Assembly (NCBI RefSeq): GCF_007997155.1
Contig: NZ_VORT01000006.1
Span: 124,001 to 188,000 of the forward strand
Reading direction: 5' to 3'
Source of the DNA: Aequorivita antarctica
GTDB lineage: Bacteria > Bacteroidota > Bacteroidia > Flavobacteriales > Flavobacteriaceae
DNA length: 64,000 bases
Shown here: positions 17,158 through 27,344 of the stretch, in pieces
How positions within the stretch are numbered: the stretch's first letter is position 1
How the letters are laid out: every line of letters begins with the position of its first letter
Program-made: the position numbers and the translations under genes
Notes under the pieces: model-generated
Databases searched by the model: none
What the model saw: the letters and a program-made list of their open reading frames with translations, nothing else
Told to the model about the DNA's origin: nothing

Positions 17158-18900
17158 CTAAAATTTTGAAGAAATGCTGATGTGTATCTTGGTATTTGAA
17201 AAACTGAAATCTTGGTTTTTTGTGTTCCCATTAGCAACATTGAACTTAAATAGTCCTGCTTTGGTATTGAGTCCAAGCCCCAACCCAAAGCTGTATAGGT
17301 TTTGTTTAAGTAATAGGGTTTCGTTTTCGAAATACCCAACATCTATTATGCTATGAACATACACCCCATCATTAAATTGGTATCTGTACTCCGTATTTAT
17401 TACTGAATAAAGCGACGCATCAATACTGTTCTCATTGAAGCCTCGCATACTGTTAATGCCGCCAAAACGGAACAATTCATTAACTAAATAACTGTCGCTG
17501 AAAAGTACGCTCGTTAAATTTTGCACGAAAATGGAGTTTTGATAGTTAAGGTTGAAAATATTATTGAGCAATGTTTCAATACGTATTTGGTCATCACTGT
17601 TGCCTTCTTTATCACGAGCTCCAAGGCCTCCATCGAGACTAATGATTGTTTTTATGGGGAAGAGCTTTTTGTTTTGGGGTTTAATATATGAGGCCCCGGC
17701 TATAAAAAACTTAGACTTAAAATCTTCAACAGGTGTTCCTGCCACAGCAATGTCCAGAAGATTGCTTGAGTCGTAGCCTTTATAGCCAATATATGTAGTT
17801 GATTTTGGATTTATTTGATAGGTTGCACGCACTTGTTGTTCCGTTGTGATAAATGTACTGTCTCGTTTAAAGATTTTAAGTTCGCCGCTTAGCCCAAATG
17901 GAGTTTTGAGCAAATATGGCAAAGTTGCTTTTACCCTAAAGTTCACTTGTTCTTTGCCGTCTGCTTTATAGTTTAGCAATAATTGTTCTCCATAATTGAG
18001 GTTGTTGTTCAATTCAAGATTGAGATAGCCGTTAAAGGTGAGTTTTTGTGTTTCTTCGTCTGTTGCAAAACCGAGTATTCCGTCAAAAAGATTGTTGTTT
18101 TGTTTTTCGAGATAAAAATAAACCGTGGTGGAATCTTTTCTGAAAAGTGCTTCTGGTGGTTTAATGGCCGAGACAAAACCCAAGCTGTTTAGATTCTCGC
18201 TTTGTTCCACTAGTTTCTTTTGGTTGAATAGCTTTCCTTTTTTCACCCCTGCGTAATATTTCAAAAAAGAACGAGGAAATTTTTCGTATCCTTTTATGGC
18301 AATGGAATCTACGGTCCTAATGTTTCCGTTGTCCACAAATAGCGCGGCGGATAATTTGTTATTATCATCTTTTTCAAATTCGGTCAGTCGTAAACGCGCA
18401 AAGGCATTTCCCTTTTGGTTTCGGAGTGCGGTTAGTTTTCTTAAGGAATTTGGAATTGTTTCAAAAGGAAGGATGAAATAAGTATCGGTAATTTCAGTAG
18501 AAACTCGTTGAATTTCTTTTTTGTTGAAATTTTCTTCGGAATAAAAAACCTTTAGTTCGTTATATTTTTTTCCGAAGTAGAAATTTGCGGTATAACTACT
18601 ATCGTTTTCTTTTTGGAGTTGAAGCATTTCGCTTTCTATATATCCCATCCGCTGCAGCTTTAAATAGACGGTGTCGGTTTCTTTTTTCAATGCAGTAAAA
18701 TCTTCAAAAGAAGTATTCATTCGCAGGGAGTCTTTCATCCCTTGCGAAATAGGTTTTTCTGCCTTTATGGATAGCGTGAGTTCCTGCGCGTTCATTCCGA
18801 AGAAAAAACAGGTATATATATAAAGGTATATAGAAATGTATAGGAGTTTTTTCAAAAAGGGCGAAATTTGCTTTGTAAAACTAACGCTTCTACTTTCCAT
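17158..18900 (-). CDS. Omp85/BamA-like outer-membrane protein
   Basis: A 580-aa protein of the Omp85 superfamily. A signal peptide (hydrophobic 18-37, ending GMNAQ) is followed by about 200 residues of POTRA-like alpha/beta sequence (IAIKGYEKFPRSFLKYYAGVKKGKLFNQKKL). A 16-strand-type barrel then ends in Phe580. The loop-6 motif of the family is seen as SMRGFNENS. It is shorter than BamA (about 800 aa) and has fewer POTRA domains, closer to TamA or D15-like proteins, so it is probably not the main BamA. It is divergent from rpsL, with about 140 bp between starts. Confidence 0.82.
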   Translation of the reverse strand: MESRSVSFTKQISPFLKKLLYISIYLYIYTCFFFGMNAQELTLSIKAEKPISQGMKDSLRMNTSFEDFTALKKETDTVYLKLQRMGYIESEMLQLQKENDSSYTANFYFGKKYNELKVFYSEENFNKKEIQRVSTEITDTYFILPFETIPNSLRKLTALRNQKGNAFARLRLTEFEKDDNNKLSAALFVDNGNIRTVDSIAIKGYEKFPRSFLKYYAGVKKGKLFNQKKLVEQSENLNSLGFVSAIKPPEALFRKDSTTVYFYLEKQNNNLFDGILGFATDEETQKLTFNGYLNLELNNNLNYGEQLLLNYKADGKEQVNFRVKATLPYLLKTPFGLSGELKIFKRDSTFITTEQQVRATYQINPKSTTYIGYKGYDSSNLLDIAVAGTPVEDFKSKFFIAGASYIKPQNKKLFPIKTIISLDGGLGARDKEGNSDDQIRIETLLNNIFNLNYQNSIFVQNLTSVLFSDSYLVNELFRFGGINSMRGFNENSIDASLYSVINTEYRYQFNDGVYVHSIIDVGYFENETLLLKQNLYSFGLGLGLNTKAGLFKFNVANGNTKNQDFSFSNTKIHISISSKF

Positions 18901-18955
18901 TTCATATGTAAACTAAAAAAATAACGAAAGGATGCTGAAAATTAATTCGGTATGG

Positions 18956-18986
18956 TTTGATTAATGAAAAAAAAATTCTACATTTG
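18956..18986 (+). promoter_or_regulatory. Promoter of the str/S10/spc/alpha cluster
   Basis: TTTG (18956-18959), an exact 19-nt spacer and TACATTTG (18979-18986) match the Bacteroidetes consensus fully. It is the strongest promoter I find in the window, as fits ribosomal protein genes. The transcript should start near 18991-18994. Confidence 0.92.
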
Positions 18987-18989
18987 CAT

Positions 18990-19005
18990 CCCCTAAAAAT
19001 AGGGG
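18990..19005 (+). promoter_or_regulatory. Hairpin at the 5' end of the rpsL transcript
   Basis: CCCCTA (18990-18995) and TAGGGG (19000-19005) pair around an AAAA loop, followed by a T-rich stretch. It begins at the predicted transcript start, so it is either a stabilising 5'-terminal stem-loop or a weak attenuator. Confidence 0.6.
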
Positions 19006-19041
19006 TGTTTTATTTTTAAACATTAATAATACATATTTTAT

Positions 19042-19416
19042 ATGCCAACAATTTCACAATTAGTACGTAAAGGAAGGACCAAAATAACCAAGAAGAGTAA
19101 ATCGGTTGCTTTGGATTCGTGCCCACAACGTCGTGGTGTTTGTACGCGTGTATATACTACTACACCTAAGAAACCAAACTCTGCTATGCGTAAAGTAGCA
19201 AGGGTAAGGCTTACAAACGGTAAGGAAGTAAACGCATACATCCCAGGCGAAGGTCACAATCTCCAAGAGCACTCGATAGTATTGGTTAGAGGTGGAAGGG
19301 TAAAGGATTTGCCAGGAGTTAGGTATCACATTGTACGTGGAGCTTTAGACACCGCAGGTGTTGCAGGCCGCACACAACGTAGATCTAAGTACGGGGCAAA
19401 ACGCCCAAAGAAGTAA
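19042..19416 (+). CDS. rpsL: 30S ribosomal protein S12
   Basis: A 124-aa decoding-centre protein with the usual length. Motifs [20 protein letters not shown] and [10 protein letters not shown] are conserved. Lys43 (in TPKKPN) and Lys88 (in GRVKDLPG), the sites where streptomycin-resistance changes usually arise, are both wild type, so this copy predicts sensitivity. First gene of the cluster, with a leader of about 50 nt after the promoter. Confidence 0.99.
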   Translation: MPTISQLVRKGRTKITKKSKSVALDSCPQRRGVCTRVYTTTPKKPNSAMRKVARVRLTNGKEVNAYIPGEGHNLQEHSIVLVRGGRVKDLPGVRYHIVRGALDTAGVAGRTQRRSKYGAKRPKK

Positions 19417-19427
19417 AAATGAAAACG

Positions 19428-19476
19428 GGTTAATAGTTAATATGTTTGTAGAACAACTAACAATTAGCGTTTAACC
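19428..19476 (+). promoter_or_regulatory. Structured rpsL-rpsG intercistronic region (possible S7 site)
   Basis: The 76-bp gap between rpsL and rpsG is long for this cluster. GGTTAA (19428-19433) can pair with TTAACC (19471-19476), with a possible inner TAGTT/AACTA pairing. In E. coli S7 binds the rpsL-rpsG intercistronic RNA to repress its own translation. That this is the same kind of site is inference from position. Confidence 0.35.
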
Positions 19477-19492
19477 ATTAACAAAACAACAA

Positions 19493-19969
19493 ATGAGAAA
19501 AAGACAGGCCAAAAAAAGACCCCTTTTACCAGATCCACGGTTTAATGACCAGTTGGTTACGCGTTTCGTGAACAACATGATGTGGGACGGAAAAAAGAGT
19601 GTGGCTTTCAAAGTTTTCTATGATGCTATTGACATTGTAGATGAAAAAAAACAAGACGAAGAAAAAACCGCGTTGGAGCTTTGGAAAGATGCACTTTCCA
19701 ATATTATGCCTCACGTAGAGGTGCGTAGTCGTAGAGTTGGTGGGGCAACCTTCCAAATTCCAAATCAAATACGTCCAGACCGTAAAATTGCAACCGCAAT
19801 GAAATGGTTGATTACCTATTCAAGAAAAAGAAACGAGAAATCCATGGCTGCAAAACTTGCAGGTGAGATTCTTGCAGCTGCCAAAGAAGAAGGTGCTGCT
19901 GTTAAGAAGCGTATGGATACCCACAAAATGGCAGAAGCTAACAAAGCATTCTCACATTTCAGATTCTAA
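19493..19969 (+). CDS. rpsG: 30S ribosomal protein S7
   Basis: A 158-aa primary 16S rRNA-binding protein that nucleates assembly of the 30S head. It shows the conserved [15 protein letters not shown] start, [14 protein letters not shown] and the C-terminal [21 protein letters not shown]. coli S7 represses the str operon. Gap to fusA is 3 bp, suggesting coupling. Confidence 0.98.
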   Translation: MRKRQAKKRPLLPDPRFNDQLVTRFVNNMMWDGKKSVAFKVFYDAIDIVDEKKQDEEKTALELWKDALSNIMPHVEVRSRRVGGATFQIPNQIRPDRKIATAMKWLITYSRKRNEKSMAAKLAGEILAAAKEEGAAVKKRMDTHKMAEANKAFSHFRF

Positions 19970-19972
19970 AAA

Positions 19973-22108
19973 ATGGCACAAAGAGATTTAAAATACACAA
20001 GAAATATTGGGATTGCCGCGCACATTGATGCCGGTAAAACCACAACAACGGAGCGTATCCTTTTTTACACAGGGGTAAGTCATAAAATTGGTGAGGTTCA
20101 CGATGGTGCTGCAACCATGGACTGGATGGAGCAAGAACAGGAGCGTGGTATTACCATTACTTCGGCTGCTACCACTTGTAAATGGAAGTTCCCAATGGAG
20201 AACGCCGAGATACTTCCTGAAACAAAAGAATACAACTTTAACATTATAGATACTCCCGGCCACGTGGATTTTACCGTAGAGGTAAACCGCTCGTTGCGTG
20301 TTCTTGATGGCTTGGTGTTCCTTTTTAGCGCAGTAGATGGTGTTGAGCCACAATCTGAAACTAACTGGAGACTTGCTGACAACTATAAAGTGCCTCGTAT
20401 TGGTTTCGTTAACAAAATGGACCGTTCAGGAGCTAATTTTATGGAAGTTTGCCAACAAGTAAAAGATATGTTGGGTTCCAATGCGGTGCCAATTGTTTTG
20501 AATATCGGTGATGAGGAGAATTTCAAGGGAATCGTTGATTTGATAAAAAACCGTGCCGTTATTTTTCACGATGATTCATTTGGTGCTACTTTTGACGTTA
20601 TTGAAATTCCTGAAGAATTAAAAGCGGAAGCGAAAATGCTAAGAGGTAAACTTATTGAAGAAGTTGCCGCTTACGATGAAAATTTGCTTGAAAAATATAT
20701 GGAAGATGAAAATTCCATTACCGAGGATGAAATCCACGCTGCGCTTCGTGCTGCTGTTATGGATATGAGTATCATCCCTATGGTATGTGGTTCTTCATTT
20801 AAAAATAAAGGCGTTCAGTTTCTTTTAGATGCTGTGTGTCGTTACTTGCCTTCTCCAATGGATAAAGAAGGTATTATAGGTATTAATCCAGATACTGAAA
20901 AAGAAGAAATCCGCAAGCCGGATGTTACTGCTCCTTTTGCGGCTTTGGCATTTAAGATTGCTACAGATCCTTTTGTTGGTCGTTTGGCATTCTTTCGTGT
21001 GTATTCTGGTCGTTTGGATGCAGGTTCTTATATTTTGAACAATCGTTCGGGTAAAAAAGAACGTATTTCTCGTATCTACCAAATGCATTCCAATAAGCAA
21101 AATGCTATCGATTTTATCGAAGCTGGAGATATTGGAGCGGCAGTTGGATTTAAAGACATTAAGACTGGTGACACCATGTCTGATGAAAAACACCCAATTG
21201 TTTTAGAAAGTATGAACTTCCCTGATCCAGTAATTGGTATCGCGGTAGAGCCTAAAACAAAGGTGGATGTTGATAAATTGGGTATGGCTTTGTCAAAACT
21301 TGCCGAAGAAGATCCAACATTCCAAGTACGTACAGACGAAGCTTCTGGACAAACAATTATTTCTGGAATGGGCGAACTTCACTTAGATATTATCGTGGAC
21401 CGTTTGCGTCGCGAATTCAAAGTTGAAGTAAACCAAGGACAACCACAAGTTGAGTATAAAGAAGCTATCACAAAAGTTGCAGATCACAGAGAGGTTTATA
21501 AGAAACAATCTGGTGGTCGTGGTAAATTTGCTGATATCGTATTTACACTTGAACCATCTGAAGAAGGAAAAATTGGTTTGGAATTCGTAAATGCTGTAAA
21601 AGGTGGAAACGTACCAAAAGAATTTATCCCTTCTGTTGAAAAAGGTTTCAAACAAGCAATGGCCAATGGGCCGCTTGCAGGTTTTGAAGTTGACAGTATG
21701 AAGGTTACTTTAAAAGACGGATCGTTCCACCCTGTGGATTCTGATGCGCTATCTTTTGAGCTTGCTGCAAAAATTGGTTTCAAAGAAGTTGCCAAAAAAG
21801 CAGGGGCTGTAATCCTTGAGCCTATTATGAAACTTGAGGCGCTTACGCCAGAAGAGTATATGGGTGATATTGTTGGTGACCTTAACCGTCGCCGTGGTAC
21901 AATCACTAATATGAGTGACCGCGCCGGAGCAAAAGTTATCAAGGCTGAAGTGCCGCTTTCTGAAATGTTTGGTTATGTAACTACATTAAGAACATTGTCA
22001 TCAGGTCGTGCAACTTCAACTATGGAATTTTCACATTATGCAGAAACACCTTCTAACATTTCAGAAAGTGTAATCGCAGCAGCAAGAGGAACCGCTAACG
22101 TAAATTAA
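19973..22108 (+). CDS. fusA: Elongation factor G
   Basis: A 711-aa translational GTPase that drives ribosome translocation. The G domain shows AHIDAGKTT (16-24), DTPGH (93-97) and NKMD (147-150). Domains II-V follow, including [18 protein letters not shown] (domain III) and the C-terminal [19 protein letters not shown]. Length and str-operon position indicate the main EF-G, not a paralogue. Confidence 0.99.
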   Translation: MAQRDLKYTRNIGIAAHIDAGKTTTTERILFYTGVSHKIGEVHDGAATMDWMEQEQERGITITSAATTCKWKFPMENAEILPETKEYNFNIIDTPGHVDFTVEVNRSLRVLDGLVFLFSAVDGVEPQSETNWRLADNYKVPRIGFVNKMDRSGANFMEVCQQVKDMLGSNAVPIVLNIGDEENFKGIVDLIKNRAVIFHDDSFGATFDVIEIPEELKAEAKMLRGKLIEEVAAYDENLLEKYMEDENSITEDEIHAALRAAVMDMSIIPMVCGSSFKNKGVQFLLDAVCRYLPSPMDKEGIIGINPDTEKEEIRKPDVTAPFAALAFKIATDPFVGRLAFFRVYSGRLDAGSYILNNRSGKKERISRIYQMHSNKQNAIDFIEAGDIGAAVGFKDIKTGDTMSDEKHPIVLESMNFPDPVIGIAVEPKTKVDVDKLGMALSKLAEEDPTFQVRTDEASGQTIISGMGELHLDIIVDRLRREFKVEVNQGQPQVEYKEAITKVADHREVYKKQSGGRGKFADIVFTLEPSEEGKIGLEFVNAVKGGNVPKEFIPSVEKGFKQAMANGPLAGFEVDSMKVTLKDGSFHPVDSDALSFELAAKIGFKEVAKKAGAVILEPIMKLEALTPEEYMGDIVGDLNRRRGTITNMSDRAGAKVIKAEVPLSEMFGYVTTLRTLSSGRATSTMEFSHYAETPSNISESVIAAARGTANVN

Positions 22109-22116
22109 TTTCAGCA

Positions 22117-22422
22117 ATGAGTCAAAAAATAAGAATTAAACTAAAATCTTACGATCACAATTTGGTGGACAAATCTGCTGAAAAAATCGTAAAGACCGTG
22201 AAGAGTACAGGTGCTGTTGTAACGGGACCAATTCCTTTACCAACACACAAAAAGATATTTACAGTATTACGTTCTCCTCACGTGAACAAGAAAAGTAGAG
22301 AGCAATTCCAACTAAGTTCTTATAAAAGACTTTTGGATATCTACAGTTCTTCTTCAAAAACGATTGACGCTCTAATGAAATTAGAGTTGCCAAGTGGAGT
22401 AGAAGTAGAGATAAAGGTATAG
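22117..22422 (+). CDS. rpsJ: 30S ribosomal protein S10
   Basis: A 101-aa protein (NusE) of the 30S head and of the NusB-S10 antitermination complex. Conserved [16 protein letters not shown] start and [21 protein letters not shown] loop. It lies 8 bp after fusA, so the str and S10 blocks are joined. A 177-bp regulatory-looking gap follows it. Confidence 0.99.
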   Translation: MSQKIRIKLKSYDHNLVDKSAEKIVKTVKSTGAVVTGPIPLPTHKKIFTVLRSPHVNKKSREQFQLSSYKRLLDIYSSSSKTIDALMKLELPSGVEVEIKV

Positions 22423-22454
22423 TGCTCTAACTGAAATAAATAGTTTCAGGTTAC

Positions 22455-22541
22455 ATGTCCCGAGCTGCGTGCGGAGGAAAAACGGAAAACAAAGTAACAT
22501 TCGGGATCGAATTTATTTTGATCCCGTTTGTTTTGAAATGA
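22455..22541 (+). other. 28-codon ORF spanning the rpsJ-rplC attenuator
   Basis: ATG at 22455 opens a reading frame of 28 codons ending in TGA at 22539-22541. The product would be MSRAACGGKTENKVTFGIEF followed by ILIPFVLK. It covers both the antiterminator and terminator arms. A GGAGG at 22473-22477 lies inside it, unusual in a lineage that rarely uses Shine-Dalgarno sites. Whether it is translated is unknown; it may be chance. Confidence 0.3.
22458..22534 (+). promoter_or_regulatory. Attenuator-like leader upstream of rplC-rplD
   Basis: A 10-bp stem (22502-22511 with 22517-22526, core CGGGATC/GATCCCG, loop TTTAT) is followed by TTTGTTTT and has terminator form. TCCCGA at 22458-22463 is complementary to TCGGGA at 22501-22506, which overlaps the 5' arm, so forming one helix excludes the other. 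GTTAC (22450-22454) with GTAAC (22494-22498) can close the leader fold. No promoter-like TAnnTTTG occurs in the gap. Confidence 0.65.
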
Positions 22542-22599
22542 ATATTGCGATTTTTCGCATATCAAATAAATAGTAGTAATAATCAATAAATAATTAAAT

Positions 22600-23211
22600 A
22601 TGTCTGGGTTAATTGGAAGAAAGATAGGGATGACCAGCATCTTTGACGAGAACGGAAAGAACATTCCGTGTACCGTTATTGAAGCAGGACCCTGTGTTGT
22701 CACCCAAGTCAGAACCATAGAGGTTGACGGGTACAATGCTCTTCAACTTGGTTTCGATGACAAGAAGACTGTAACTAAAGCTGCCGAAGGGCACGCTAAA
22801 AAAGCAGGAACCGTTGCAAAACGCAAAGTTGTTGAATTCAAGGGATTTGAAGAAAATTACAAATTAGGTGACACAATTACTGTGGAGCATTTTATCGAAG
22901 GTGAGTTCGTGGATATCGCGGGTACATCAAAAGGTAAAGGTTTTCAAGGGGTTGTAAAACGTCATGGTTTTGCTGGTGTTGGTCAAGCCACACACGGTCA
23001 GCACAACCGTTTGCGTGCACCAGGTTCCATTGGAGCTGCATCATATCCTGCGAGAGTATTCAAAGGAATGAGAATGGCAGGCCAAATGGGGAATGAGAGA
23101 GTAAAAGTTGAAAATTTAAGGATTTTGAAAGTAGTTCCTGAAAAGAATCTACTTGTGGTAAAGGGAGCTGTTCCTGGCCATAAAAATGCTTATGTAATGA
23201 TCGAGAAATAA
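22600..23211 (+). CDS. rplC: 50S ribosomal protein L3
   Basis: A 203-aa early 23S rRNA binder with a long loop reaching the peptidyl transferase centre. The conserved loop is [21 protein letters not shown] with the Gln that is N5-methylated in E. coli. First gene after the attenuator-like leader. Its stop overlaps the rplD start by 1 nt (TAATG). Confidence 0.98.
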   Translation: MSGLIGRKIGMTSIFDENGKNIPCTVIEAGPCVVTQVRTIEVDGYNALQLGFDDKKTVTKAAEGHAKKAGTVAKRKVVEFKGFEENYKLGDTITVEHFIEGEFVDIAGTSKGKGFQGVVKRHGFAGVGQATHGQHNRLRAPGSIGAASYPARVFKGMRMAGQMGNERVKVENLRILKVVPEKNLLVVKGAVPGHKNAYVMIEK

Positions 23212-23840
23212 TGAAGGTAGCTGTATTAGACATAAACGGAAAAGACACAGGTCGGAAAGTTGAACTTTCTGCAGATGTGTTCGGAATAGAACCTAACAAT
23301 CACGCTGTTTACCTTGATGTGAAACAATATCTTGCCAATCAAAGACAAGGAACTCACAAAGCAAAAGAACGTGCTGAGATCTCAGGATCTACCAGAAAGA
23401 TAAAGAAACAAAAAGGAACTGGTACTGCCCGTGCGGGTAGCATCAAGTCTGGTGTATTTAAAGGTGGTGGTAGAATGTTTGGACCACGTCCGCGTAGCTA
23501 CTCTTTTAAATTGAACAAAAACCTTAAACGTTTGGCACGTAAATCTGCCCTATCGATGAAGGCGAACGATAAAGCTATTTTTGTATTAGAAGACCTTAAT
23601 TTTGACGCTCCAAAAACCAAGAGTTTTACTGCGGTTTTGAACAGTTTAGGACTTAATGACAAAAAATCTTTATTTGTGTTGGGAGACTTAAATAATAATG
23701 TATATTTGTCCTCTCGCAATTTGAAAGGTACTGAAGTTATAACTAACTCACAATTAAGTACTTATAAAATTATGAATGCAAACAGTTTAGTGCTGTTTGA
23801 AGGTTCTTTGGAAGGAATTGAAACAAACTTAAGTAAATAG
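23211..23840 (+). CDS. rplD: 50S ribosomal protein L4
   Basis: A 209-aa 23S rRNA binder lining the exit tunnel. The tunnel loop is seen as [17 protein letters not shown], site of macrolide-resistance changes elsewhere; it looks intact. In E. coli L4 represses the S10 operon through the leader RNA by transcriptional and translational control, which makes the unusual leader two genes upstream worth noting. Confidence 0.97.
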   Translation: MKVAVLDINGKDTGRKVELSADVFGIEPNNHAVYLDVKQYLANQRQGTHKAKERAEISGSTRKIKKQKGTGTARAGSIKSGVFKGGGRMFGPRPRSYSFKLNKNLKRLARKSALSMKANDKAIFVLEDLNFDAPKTKSFTAVLNSLGLNDKKSLFVLGDLNNNVYLSSRNLKGTEVITNSQLSTYKIMNANSLVLFEGSLEGIETNLSK

Positions 23841-23847
23841 AAACAAG

Positions 23848-24138
23848 ATGAACATCTTAATTAAACCTATAATTACGGAAAAAGCTACCAAGGCTGCTGA
23901 AGACAAAAATGTTTTTGGCTTTGTAGTAAACCCAAAGGCGAATAAGGTAGAAATCAAGAAAGCGGTGGAAGCTGCTTACGGAGTTTCTGTTGAAAAAGTT
24001 CGCACAATGAATGTCCGCCCTGATAGGAAGACCCGTTTTACAAAAACAGGTGTCCAAACTGGTAAAACGAACGCTTATAAAAAAGCAATCGTACAGGTGG
24101 CGGAAGGTGATACAATAGATTTTTACAGTAACATCTAA
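23848..24138 (+). CDS. rplW: 50S ribosomal protein L23
   Basis: A 96-aa protein at the exit-tunnel rim, docking site for trigger factor and SRP. Start NILIKPIITEKATKAAE and the loop VNPKANKVEIKKAVEAAYGV are typical. Gap of 7 bp from rplD. Confidence 0.97.
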   Translation: MNILIKPIITEKATKAAEDKNVFGFVVNPKANKVEIKKAVEAAYGVSVEKVRTMNVRPDRKTRFTKTGVQTGKTNAYKKAIVQVAEGDTIDFYSNI

Positions 24139-24164
24139 GGTAACTTAGATCTAATTAGACACAA

Positions 24165-24989
24165 ATGTCAGTAAGAAAATTAAAACCAATCACCCCGGGT
24201 CAGCGTTTTAGGGTTGTAAATGGTTTTGACGCCATTACAACCGATAAGCCGGAGAAGTCTTTACTTGCTCCGAACAAGAGATCTGGTGGTAGAAACAGTC
24301 AAGGAAAAATGACCATGCGCTACATAGGTGGTGGTCACAAGAAGAAATATCGAATTATTGATTTTAAACGCGACAAAGCGGGAATTCCTGCAACCGTTGC
24401 TAGTATTCAATACGATCCAAACCGTACTGCGTTTATCGCACTTTTGAACTATCAAGATGGTGAAAAGCGATATGTAATTGCACAGAACGGACTACAAGTT
24501 GGGCAAAACATCCTTTCCGGTGAAGCGGTAGCTCCCGAAATTGGAAACTCAATGCCCCTTTCAGCTATTCCATTAGGTACTATTATTTCCTGCATCGAGC
24601 TTCGTCCCGGTCAAGGAGCCATTATGGCGCGTAGCGCTGGTGCTTTTGCACAATTGATGGCCCGTGATGGAAAATATGCTACCGTTAAACTTCCTTCAGG
24701 TGAAACCCGATTTATTTTGGTAAACTGTATGGCTACCATTGGTGCTGTATCAAACAGTGACCACCAATTATTAGTATCTGGTAAAGCTGGTAGAAGCAGA
24801 TGGTTGGGTAGAAGACCACGTACAAGACCGGTAGTGATGAACCCTGTGGATCACCCAATGGGTGGTGGTGAAGGTAAATCTTCGGGAGGTCACCCACGTT
24901 CTAGAAAAGGTATTCCTGCAAAAGGTTACAGAACCCGTTCTAAAACGAAAGCGAGTAATAAATATATCTTAGAACGAAGAAAGAAATAA
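24165..24989 (+). CDS. rplB: 50S ribosomal protein L2
   Basis: A 274-aa core protein needed for subunit joining and peptidyl transfer. The conserved C-terminal [20 protein letters not shown] contains the functionally important His (equivalent to His229 in E. coli). Length and 26-bp spacing are normal. Confidence 0.98.
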   Translation: MSVRKLKPITPGQRFRVVNGFDAITTDKPEKSLLAPNKRSGGRNSQGKMTMRYIGGGHKKKYRIIDFKRDKAGIPATVASIQYDPNRTAFIALLNYQDGEKRYVIAQNGLQVGQNILSGEAVAPEIGNSMPLSAIPLGTIISCIELRPGQGAIMARSAGAFAQLMARDGKYATVKLPSGETRFILVNCMATIGAVSNSDHQLLVSGKAGRSRWLGRRPRTRPVVMNPVDHPMGGGEGKSSGGHPRSRKGIPAKGYRTRSKTKASNKYILERRKK

Positions 24990-24992
24990 GTT

Positions 24993-25271
24993 ATGGCAAG
25001 ATCGTTAAAAAAAGGACCGTTCGTTCATTACAAACTAGACAAGAAAGTTCAACAAAACGTTGAGGATAACAAGAAGACCGTAATCAAAACTTGGTCGCGA
25101 GCTTCTATGATTACTCCAGATTTTGTTGGCCAAACCATCGCAGTACACAACGGACGCCAATTTGTTCCTGTGTATGTAACAGAAAACATGGTTGGGCATA
25201 AACTAGGAGAATTTTCACCTACCAGATCATTCCGTGGTCACGCAGGTGCTAAAAACAAAGGTAAAAAATAA
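24993..25271 (+). CDS. rpsS: 30S ribosomal protein S19
   Basis: A 92-aa 30S head protein that partners S13. [15 protein letters not shown] start and [18 protein letters not shown] are conserved. Gap of 3 bp from rplB. Confidence 0.98.
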   Translation: MARSLKKGPFVHYKLDKKVQQNVEDNKKTVIKTWSRASMITPDFVGQTIAVHNGRQFVPVYVTENMVGHKLGEFSPTRSFRGHAGAKNKGKK

Positions 25272-25277
25272 TAGGCC

Positions 25278-25688
25278 ATGGGAGTTCGTAAAAGAGAAAG
25301 AGCAGAAGGAATCAAGGAAGCAAAGAAGATAATGTACTTTGCCAAATTGAATAATTGCCCCACTTCACCAAGAAAAATGCGTTTAATGGCAGACTTGGTA
25401 CGTGGTGAGAAAATAGACAAAGCACTTAATATTTTGAAGTTTAGTTCAAAAGAATCTTCACGCAAATTGGAGAAACTACTTTTGTCTGCCATCAATAACT
25501 GGCAACAAAAGAACGAAGACGCTTCAGTAGAAGATGCAGATCTTTTTGTTAAGGAAATCCGTGTGGATGGTGGAACAATGTTGAAAAGACTTCGCCCAGC
25601 ACCGCAAGGCCGCGCACACAGAATTAGAAAGCGCTCCAACCACGTAACACTGGTATTGGCAGCTAACGATAACACACAAAGCAAGTAA
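25278..25688 (+). CDS. rplV: 50S ribosomal protein L22
   Basis: A 136-aa protein whose beta-hairpin lines the exit tunnel near L4. Hairpin seen as [20 protein letters not shown], the macrolide-resistance hotspot, intact here. The start at 25278 gives an N-terminal extension of about 20 residues ([17 protein letters not shown]), common in Bacteroidetes. Confidence 0.96.
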   Translation: MGVRKRERAEGIKEAKKIMYFAKLNNCPTSPRKMRLMADLVRGEKIDKALNILKFSSKESSRKLEKLLLSAINNWQQKNEDASVEDADLFVKEIRVDGGTMLKRLRPAPQGRAHRIRKRSNHVTLVLAANDNTQSK

Positions 25689-25692
25689 TTAA

Positions 25693-26421
25693 ATGGGACA
25701 GAAGACAAATCCAATCGGAAATCGCTTAGGTATCATTAGAGGTTGGGAATCCAACTGGTACGGAGGCAACGACTACGGCGACAAACTAGCCGAAGACGAT
25801 AAGATCAGGAAATATATCCATGCTCGTTTAAGTAAAGCTAGTGTGAGTAGAGTAATTATTGAGCGTACGCTTAAGCTTGTAACCGTTACTATAACCACTG
25901 CCCGTCCCGGTATCATTATCGGTAAAGGTGGCCAGGAAGTAGACAAGCTAAAAGAAGAGCTTAAGAAAATTACAGATAAAGATGTACAGATCAACATCCA
26001 CGAGATTAAAAGACCTGAGCTTGATGCATTTTTGGTAGCTGCGAGCATCGCACGCCAAATTGAAAGCCGTATTTCGTACCGTCGTGCAATAAAAATGGCG
26101 ATTGCAGCAACAATACGTATGAATGCTGAAGGTATTAAGGTTCAAATCTCAGGACGTTTGAATGGTGCTGAAATGGCACGTTCAGAATCTTACAAAGAAG
26201 GTCGTATTCCTTTATCAACTTTTAGAGCCGATATTGACTACGCTTTAGTTGAGGCACACACTACCTATGGTAGATTGGGTGTTAAAGTATGGATTATGAA
26301 AGGCGAAGTATATGGAAAGAGAGAGCTTTCTCCACTAGTTGGCCTGTCAACAGGCAAAAAGAGTGGTGGTAAAGGAGCTCCAGCAGGACGCGGTGGCAAC
26401 AAAGCACGTCGCAGAAAGTAA
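25693..26421 (+). CDS. rpsC: 30S ribosomal protein S3
   Basis: A 242-aa mRNA-entry-channel protein. The KH domain GXXG-type loop is seen in [20 protein letters not shown]. The C-terminal domain ends in a Gly/Lys/Arg-rich tail ([20 protein letters not shown]) longer than in E. coli. Gap of 4 bp from rplV. Confidence 0.98.
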   Translation: MGQKTNPIGNRLGIIRGWESNWYGGNDYGDKLAEDDKIRKYIHARLSKASVSRVIIERTLKLVTVTITTARPGIIIGKGGQEVDKLKEELKKITDKDVQINIHEIKRPELDAFLVAASIARQIESRISYRRAIKMAIAATIRMNAEGIKVQISGRLNGAEMARSESYKEGRIPLSTFRADIDYALVEAHTTYGRLGVKVWIMKGEVYGKRELSPLVGLSTGKKSGGKGAPAGRGGNKARRRK

Positions 26422-26439
26422 TTTTTTAAATAAAAGAAA

Positions 26440-26859
26440 ATGTTACAACCTAAAAGAACAAAGTACCGTAAGCAAATGAAAGGCCGTATGAAAGGCGATG
26501 CCGGTCGTGGTAACCAGCTAGCATACGGAACCTTCGGTATAAAATCGTTGGAATCAGAATTTCTTACAGCAAGACAAATTGAAGCTGCACGTATCGCTGC
26601 TACCCGTTTTATGAAGAGAGAGGGTTCTATCTGGATTATGATTTTTCCAGATAAGCCAATCACCAAAAAACCTCTTGAAGTACGTATGGGTAAAGGTAAA
26701 GGTGCTGTAGAGTATTACGCTGCTGTAGTGAAGCCAGGAAGAATGCTTTTCGAAGTATCTGGTGTTACACTTGAAACAGCAAAAGAAGCACTGCGCCTTG
26801 CAGCACAGAAGCTTCCGGTTAAAACTAAATTTGTAATGTCTCGGGATTTCCAAGCATAA
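26440..26859 (+). CDS. rplP: 50S ribosomal protein L16
   Basis: A 139-aa protein near the A-site tRNA elbow. [19 protein letters not shown] start and [20 protein letters not shown] are conserved, including the arginine region hydroxylated in E. coli. Confidence 0.98.
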   Translation: MLQPKRTKYRKQMKGRMKGDAGRGNQLAYGTFGIKSLESEFLTARQIEAARIAATRFMKREGSIWIMIFPDKPITKKPLEVRMGKGKGAVEYYAAVVKPGRMLFEVSGVTLETAKEALRLAAQKLPVKTKFVMSRDFQA

Positions 26860-26871
26860 TTTTTTTGAACG

Positions 26872-27063
26872 ATGAAACAATCAGAAATTAAAAAAGCAAC
26901 AACGGCTGAACTTAATGAAGCATTCGCTGAATCAAGAAAGGCTTATTCAGACCTTAAAATGGCACATACCATTTCACCGTTGGAAAATCCAGTTCAACTA
27001 AGATCTCAAAGAAGGGTCATAGCAAGAATAGCGACCGAACTAACTAATAGAGAAGTGCAATAA
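26872..27063 (+). CDS. rpmC: 50S ribosomal protein L29
   Basis: A 63-aa two-helix protein at the tunnel exit next to L23. MKQSEIKKATTAEL start and RRVIARIATELTNRE end are typical. Gap of 12 bp. Confidence 0.95.
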   Translation: MKQSEIKKATTAELNEAFAESRKAYSDLKMAHTISPLENPVQLRSQRRVIARIATELTNREVQ

Positions 27064-27078
27064 TTGTACAGCTGAAAG

Positions 27079-27342
27079 ATGGAAGAAATTAAAAGAAACT
27101 TAAGAAAAGAACGTATAGGGATAGTAACCAGTAACAAAATGGACAAATCCATCGTAGTTGCAGAGGTGAAAAAAGTAAAACACCCTATGTACGGAAAGTA
27201 CGTAACGAAAACTAAAAAGTACGTTGCGCACGACGAAACAAACAACTGCAATGAAGGCGATACGGTAAGGATCATGGAAACACGTCCTTTAAGTAAAACC
27301 AAATGTTGGAGATTAGTAGAAATAATTGAAAGAGCGAAGTAA
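27079..27342 (+). CDS. rpsQ: 30S ribosomal protein S17
   Basis: An 87-aa OB-fold primary 16S rRNA binder. Motif [20 protein letters not shown] and the end [19 protein letters not shown] are diagnostic. Last gene of the S10 block; 2 bp to rplN, so there is no break between S10 and spc blocks. Confidence 0.97.
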   Translation: MEEIKRNLRKERIGIVTSNKMDKSIVVAEVKKVKHPMYGKYVTKTKKYVAHDETNNCNEGDTVRIMETRPLSKTKCWRLVEIIERAK

Positions 27343-27344
27343 TT

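Noticed and set aside
21496-21942. 148-aa minus-strand ORF inside fusA
   Set aside because: Shadow of the conserved fusA frame; Ser/Pro-rich and without homology that I recognise.
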